Source: Chloroflexota bacterium (GTDB lineage Bacteria; Chloroflexota; Dehalococcoidia; Lucifugimonadales; Lucifugimonadaceae). From it: a DNA stretch of 64,000 bases. The notes beneath the pieces are model-generated. The model was not told the origin of the DNA. It did no database searches and saw only the letters and a program-made list of their open reading frames with translations. Positions 60,467 to 64,000 of this stretch are shown here, piece by piece (the first letter of the stretch is position 1; every line of letters begins with the position of its first letter). Made by a program: the position numbers and the translations under genes. The stretch is from assembly GCA_029262735.1 (NCBI GenBank), contig JAJCYY010000007.1:32550-96549 (forward strand), read 5' to 3'.

Positions 60467-62710
60467 ATGAATCTCGTCCTCCGCTTTACAGACGATGTCG
60501 AAGATCGATTCCAACTTGGCAACAAAGGAGCGAACCTGGTCAAGATGGCACGGCTGGGAATGCCTGTGCCCCAGGGTTTCACCCTTTCGATAGACGCGTT
60601 CCGGCATTTCATCAGGAACAGGACGCTGCCTCTCCAGGAAATCAGTGAAGCGATGTCGTGGCTGGAGAGCGAATCCGGAGCCAAGTTCGGCAATGGGCTA
60701 CAGGTTTCTGTCCGTTCTTCCGGCCCGGTGTCAATGCCCGGCATGATGGACACGGTGCTAAATGTCAGCAACACGGAGCAGCTCATAACTGCTGCAAAGG
60801 AAGTTTTCTCTTCCTGGAACAGCCCGAGGGCGCGCGAGTACCGGAGACTGAACGACATTAGTGAAGACCTTGGTACCGCTGTTGTCGTTCAGAGAATGGT
60901 GTTTGGCAACAGTGGCGAGACGTCAGGCACGGGCGTTCTGTTCACACGAAATCCGAACGACGGCACCAACGAGCTGTTTGGCGAGTACCTGCCGAACGCG
61001 CAGGGCGAAGAGCTGGTTTCCGGAACGACGACTCCGATCGCGCTGTCTGCGCTGAACGAGCAGATGCCGGAGGTCTACTCGGAGCTCCACGACCGCGTGA
61101 AGGATCTTGAGCGCCACTTTGGCGATATGCAGGACGTTGAGTTCACCATCGAAGACGGCACTCTGTTCATCTTGCAGACCCGGAGCGGCAAGCGGACTGG
61201 ACAGGCAGCGATCAAGATCGCTGTGGACATGGCCAACGAGAAGGTGATCAGCAAGCGATCTGCTGTGGAGCAGGTGTCACCGGAACAGGTGGAGTCGCTG
61301 CTATACAGCCGTCTCAAAGACCCGGGAGACACGAAGCCGTTCGTGACAGGACTGCCGGCCGCGCCGGGAGCGGCTGTCGGCAGGGCGATATTTTCACCGC
61401 AACAGGCGGCGGAAGAGGCGAAGTCCGGGCCGGTGATCCTAATTCGCCCGGAGACGACGCCAGATGATATCCAGGGCATCGCAGCGGCAGTTGGAATACT
61501 GACCTGCCGTGGCGGTTACTCGTCTCACGCTTCGATCGTGGCTCGAGGCATGGGCAAGCCGTGCATAACAGGAGCCGAGGAGGCCGAGCTAGACCTGGAT
61601 GCAGATGTTCTCAGGGTCGGCAAGACCGAGATCAAGTCCGGTGACGTTGTAACGATCGACGGAACAACAGGCAACGCATACGTTGGCGCACTGCCTCTTG
61701 TCGAGAGCGAAGGGTCGGCCGAGCTTGAGCAGTTGCTTGGCTGGGCGGACAGCATGACGGCGATGCACGTGTGGGCCAACGCCGACACACCGGAGATGGT
61801 CACGCAGGCGGTGAAGTTCGGCGCACGCGGGATTGGTCTTCTACGCACTGAACGAATGTTCAACGAGCCTGAGTCCCTGGGACTGATACGCGAGTACATC
61901 CTGACCGAGAAGCCTTCGGAGCGTCGGTTGGCACTCACCGCCCTGCAGGACAGGCAGCGGGAGGATTTCATCGAGATATTCAGGTCCCTCAATGGCCTGC
62001 CTCTGATCGTTCGACTGCTCGACATGCCGCTGCATGAGTTCCTTCCCGAGGACTACGGTGACGGCGATGAGCGCATTCGGAACCGCCGGAGCGAGATGTC
62101 TGAGGTCAACCCGATGATGGGACATCGGGGCGTGCGACTGGGAATCTCGCAACCGGGCCTGTACAAGATGCAGGTTGATGCCATCCAGGAGGCTCGTGCG
62201 GAAGTTGCGGCAGATGTGAAGTTGATGATCCCGCAGGTGATAAGCCAGCGTGAGGCGATCCTGGTCAAGGAGCACATCGACCACTACGGGCTCGAAGTGG
62301 GAGTGATGCTGGAGACTGTGCGGGCATGCATGCGCGCCGACAAGCTGGCCGAATACACGGACTTCTTTTCGTTCGGGACAAACGATTTGACCCAGGCGGT
62401 TTTCTCGTTCAGCAGGGAGGACGCAGAAAAGAAGTTCCTGAACACATACCTGGAGCGAGGCCTTCTACAGCACAACCCGTTTTCGATTCTCGACGAGATG
62501 GGTGTTGCTCGTGTGATGGAGATGGCGATCAGGTGGGGCCGTTCGGTCAAGCCTGAACTGGGAATTGGAGTCTGCGGTGAGCATGGCGGGAACCCGGAGT
62601 CGATAGCGATTGCGTACAGGCTCGGCGTTTCGTACGTGAGCTGTTCGCCGTTCCGGATACCCGTTGCTCGCATGGCGGCTGCCCACGCGGCGCTGGCAGA
62701 GGCGAGGTAG
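60467..62710 (+). CDS. ppdK: Pyruvate, phosphate dikinase, short form
   Basis: A protein of about 747 residues that interconverts pyruvate, ATP and phosphate with phosphoenolpyruvate, AMP and pyrophosphate. Domains in order are ATP-grasp (GNKGANLVKMARLGMPVPQG; SVRSSGPVSMPGMMDTVLNV), phosphohistidine domain (TCRGGYSSHASIVARGMGKP, His354) and PEP-binding barrel ending in GVCGEHGGNPES (Cys703). Usual length is about 870; roughly 100 residues are missing between TVLNV and the SSWNSPRAREYRR segment. ATG 60467 with GGAG six bases upstream is chosen over ATG 60407. The direction in the cell is unknown. Confidence 0.93.
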   Translation: MNLVLRFTDDVEDRFQLGNKGANLVKMARLGMPVPQGFTLSIDAFRHFIRNRTLPLQEISEAMSWLESESGAKFGNGLQVSVRSSGPVSMPGMMDTVLNVSNTEQLITAAKEVFSSWNSPRAREYRRLNDISEDLGTAVVVQRMVFGNSGETSGTGVLFTRNPNDGTNELFGEYLPNAQGEELVSGTTTPIALSALNEQMPEVYSELHDRVKDLERHFGDMQDVEFTIEDGTLFILQTRSGKRTGQAAIKIAVDMANEKVISKRSAVEQVSPEQVESLLYSRLKDPGDTKPFVTGLPAAPGAAVGRAIFSPQQAAEEAKSGPVILIRPETTPDDIQGIAAAVGILTCRGGYSSHASIVARGMGKPCITGAEEAELDLDADVLRVGKTEIKSGDVVTIDGTTGNAYVGALPLVESEGSAELEQLLGWADSMTAMHVWANADTPEMVTQAVKFGARGIGLLRTERMFNEPESLGLIREYILTEKPSERRLALTALQDRQREDFIEIFRSLNGLPLIVRLLDMPLHEFLPEDYGDGDERIRNRRSEMSEVNPMMGHRGVRLGISQPGLYKMQVDAIQEARAEVAADVKLMIPQVISQREAILVKEHIDHYGLEVGVMLETVRACMRADKLAEYTDFFSFGTNDLTQAVFSFSREDAEKKFLNTYLERGLLQHNPFSILDEMGVARVMEMAIRWGRSVKPELGIGVCGEHGGNPESIAIAYRLGVSYVSCSPFRIPVARMAAAHAALAEAR

Positions 62711-62773
62711 TTTGACGAACAGGCAGTATGATCGAAGCATCGCAAAGATTCGTTTGCTCTACTGGCTGTTTCC

Positions 62774-63208
62774 ATGAAATTCAATTCGCTGATTCCAGAA
62801 CTGATCGTTAGCGACTTCAATCGCTCGCTCAATTTCTATCGCGACCTGATCGGCTTCGAAGTTCGTTACGAGCGACCAGAAGAAAGATTCGCGTTTCTGG
62901 AACTTGGTGACATTCAGCTGATGCTGCTGGCGGACAACGATAGCCAGCATTCCCAGCATTCAAAGACGGGCGACCTGGAGTATCCGCGCGGGCAGGGGAT
63001 TAACTTTTCTCTTCGGATTGATGACCTGAGCCGCATCGCCGAGTTGCTGGAGACTGCGGGGATCTCGTTACGGATTCCCATCCGTGATCAGTGGCATCGA
63101 CAGGACGACCAGCTTCATGGAGAAAAGCAACTCTGGGTGATGGACCCGGATGGTTACCTATTACGTTTCGTGCAGTCGTTGGGAACTCGGCCGGTCGGTG
63201 GCGATTAG
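62774..63208 (+). CDS. VOC-family (glyoxalase/bleomycin-resistance-like) protein
   Basis: A 144-residue vicinal-oxygen-chelate fold protein. It has LIPELIVSDFNRSLNFYRDLIGFEV, FAFLELGDIQLMLL and the closing LWVMDPDGYLLRFVQSLG, matching the bleomycin-binding/glyoxalase group. It could be a metal-dependent lyase or dioxygenase-like enzyme or a drug-binding protein; substrate is unknown. It starts 64 bp after the dikinase on the same strand. Confidence 0.87.
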   Translation: MKFNSLIPELIVSDFNRSLNFYRDLIGFEVRYERPEERFAFLELGDIQLMLLADNDSQHSQHSKTGDLEYPRGQGINFSLRIDDLSRIAELLETAGISLRIPIRDQWHRQDDQLHGEKQLWVMDPDGYLLRFVQSLGTRPVGGD

Positions 63209-63297
63209 GCACAGGTGCAGATTGCCTGGCGGTTGAGATCAGCCCGATAGCAGTCACGGCCCACCCGCAGTGTCCACCGCTCACCCAACCAGAAAAA

Positions 63298-64000
63298 TCA
63301 AGACTTGCCGAACATGCCCATGAGGGCTCGTTTCTTGCCGCCCTTGTAGAAGCGAGACATCATCTTCTGCATCTGCCTGTGCTGGCTCAGCAGCTGATTC
63401 ACCTGCGTTGGCGATGTGCCGCTGCCCATGGCGATGCGCTTGCGTCGGGAGCCGTTGATTTGGCGTGGATTCGTTCGCTCGAACGGCGTCATCGAAAGGA
63501 TGATCGCCTCGACCTGCGCCATCTTGCTCTCGTCCACGTCCTTCACCTGCTGCTTGAGCGAGCCCATACCCGGGATCATGCCCATGATGTCGCCAATCGG
63601 GCCCATGTTCTTGAGCGTTTGGAACTGCTGCAGCATGTCGTTGAGATCGAACTGCGACTTGCGCATCTTCTCTTCGAGCTTTGCTACCTCGCCCTCGTCG
63701 AACTGGTCCTGCGCCTTCTCGATCAGCGATTCAACATCGCCCATGCCGAGAATGCGGGAGGCCAGCCGGTCCGGGTGATAGTCCTCAAGCGCATCGGTCC
63801 GTTCGCCAACTCCCATGAACTTCACTGGCACACCGGTGACGGACCGCATGGAGAGAGCGGCACCGCCTCGTGCGTCACCGTCCATCTTCGTCATGATCAT
63901 CCCGGTGATGCCAATGCGGTCGTTGAACTCGGAGCCTGATCGCACGGCGTCCTGGCCGGTCATGGCATCGACCACGAGCAGGGTTTCAACGGGAGACGTT
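63298..64000 (-). CDS. ffh: Signal recognition particle protein Ffh, partial (5' end outside window)
   Basis: The C-terminal 233 residues of Ffh, the GTPase that binds signal sequences and SRP RNA. The G domain part has LLVVDAMTGQDAV and the TKMDGDARGGAALS (G4) motif, followed by GVGERTDALEDYHPDRLASRILGMGD. The M domain is Met-rich (MGMIPGM, MQKMMSRF), with the RNA-binding TNPRQINGSRRKRIAMGSGT. It ends GMFGKS. The gene runs off the right edge on the minus strand, and the frame stays open to base 64000. Confidence 0.97.
   Translation of the reverse strand, partial: TSPVETLLVVDAMTGQDAVRSGSEFNDRIGITGMIMTKMDGDARGGAALSMRSVTGVPVKFMGVGERTDALEDYHPDRLASRILGMGDVESLIEKAQDQFDEGEVAKLEEKMRKSQFDLNDMLQQFQTLKNMGPIGDIMGMIPGMGSLKQQVKDVDESKMAQVEAIILSMTPFERTNPRQINGSRRKRIAMGSGTSPTQVNQLLSQHRQMQKMMSRFYKGGKKRALMGMFGKS

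Noticed and set aside
59979..60470. 163-codon plus-strand frame before pyruvate phosphate dikinase
   Set aside because: Odd composition (Arg, Ser, Cys-rich), covers a terminator-like hairpin and overlaps the dikinase start; no family features.
63091..63939. Plus-strand open frame of 282 codons
   Set aside because: Antisense to ffh and overlapping the end of the VOC gene; His/Leu/Arg-rich shadow.

Overview
The window looks like a contiguous piece of a chromosome from an uncultured member of the Chloroflexota, most likely the SAR202/Dehalococcoidia side of the phylum. This is an inference from content: moderately high G+C, frequent TTG and GTG starts, core genes on both strands in short operons, a lipoprotein with a Thr-Pro linker, several enolase-superfamily (mandelate racemase/muconate lactonizing) paralogues, amidohydrolases, NIPSNAP and PadR proteins. 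I recognise no rRNA, tRNA, CRISPR array, phage or insertion-sequence transposase. The window ends inside two genes: a lipoprotein at the left edge and ffh at the right edge.

Layout. 0-4 kb: signalling (diguanylate cyclase; histidine kinase and response regulator) and a methyltransferase. 4-6.5 kb: dnaX and a second methyltransferase. 6.6-9.2 kb: a serine hydrolase translationally close to a TIR/beta-helix fusion protein, the most unusual gene pair here. 9.3-12.6 kb: amidase, EamA-type transporter, alpha/beta hydrolase. 12.7-15.2 kb: groES-groEL with a clear sigma-70-type promoter, a CIRCE-like operator, a roughly 370-nt structured leader and a strong terminator. 15.4-21.5 kb: PAP2 membrane enzyme and a YhaO/YhaN-type (SbcD/SbcC-like) nuclease pair. 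21.7-23.8 kb: a DUF5343 gene divergent from a ParB-like gene, with palindromic ATTCCAAA sites between them. 23.9-29.5 kb: a pyrophosphatase-like gene broken by a stop codon, gyrB, and a two-gene E1 alpha/beta dehydrogenase. 29.5-33.3 kb: ybeY operon, a hydantoinase/dihydroorotase-like amidohydrolase and a PadR pair. 33.5-40.5 kb: catabolic genes (enolase-superfamily remnant plus intact paralogue, Gfo/Idh/MocA oxidoreductase, a lipoprotein serpin, an amidohydrolase) and fmt. 40.9-45.2 kb: dnaA, obgE, nadD, pyrE. 45.2-50.7 kb: MFS transporter, two more enolase-superfamily enzymes, an aldo/keto reductase and a zinc-ribbon microprotein. 51.1-57.2 kb: pheS-pheT, moeA and two small genes. 57.3-60 kb: a large secreted LamG protein that sits between two copies of a 43-bp sequence from the end of a NIPSNAP gene. 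60.4-64 kb: a short pyruvate phosphate dikinase, a VOC protein and ffh.

The housekeeping genes (dnaX, gyrB, dnaA, obgE, pheST, groESL, fmt, ybeY, ffh) are separated by catabolic blocks. The enolase-superfamily, Gfo/Idh, MFS, aldo/keto and amidohydrolase genes together suggest breakdown of varied sugar acids or other organic acids, but no substrate can be read from the sequence. Several core genes have perfect or near-perfect 16-22 bp palindromes just upstream (dnaX, gyrB, dnaA/fmt, pheS). Short interspersed hairpin repeats occur in at least four intergenic regions.
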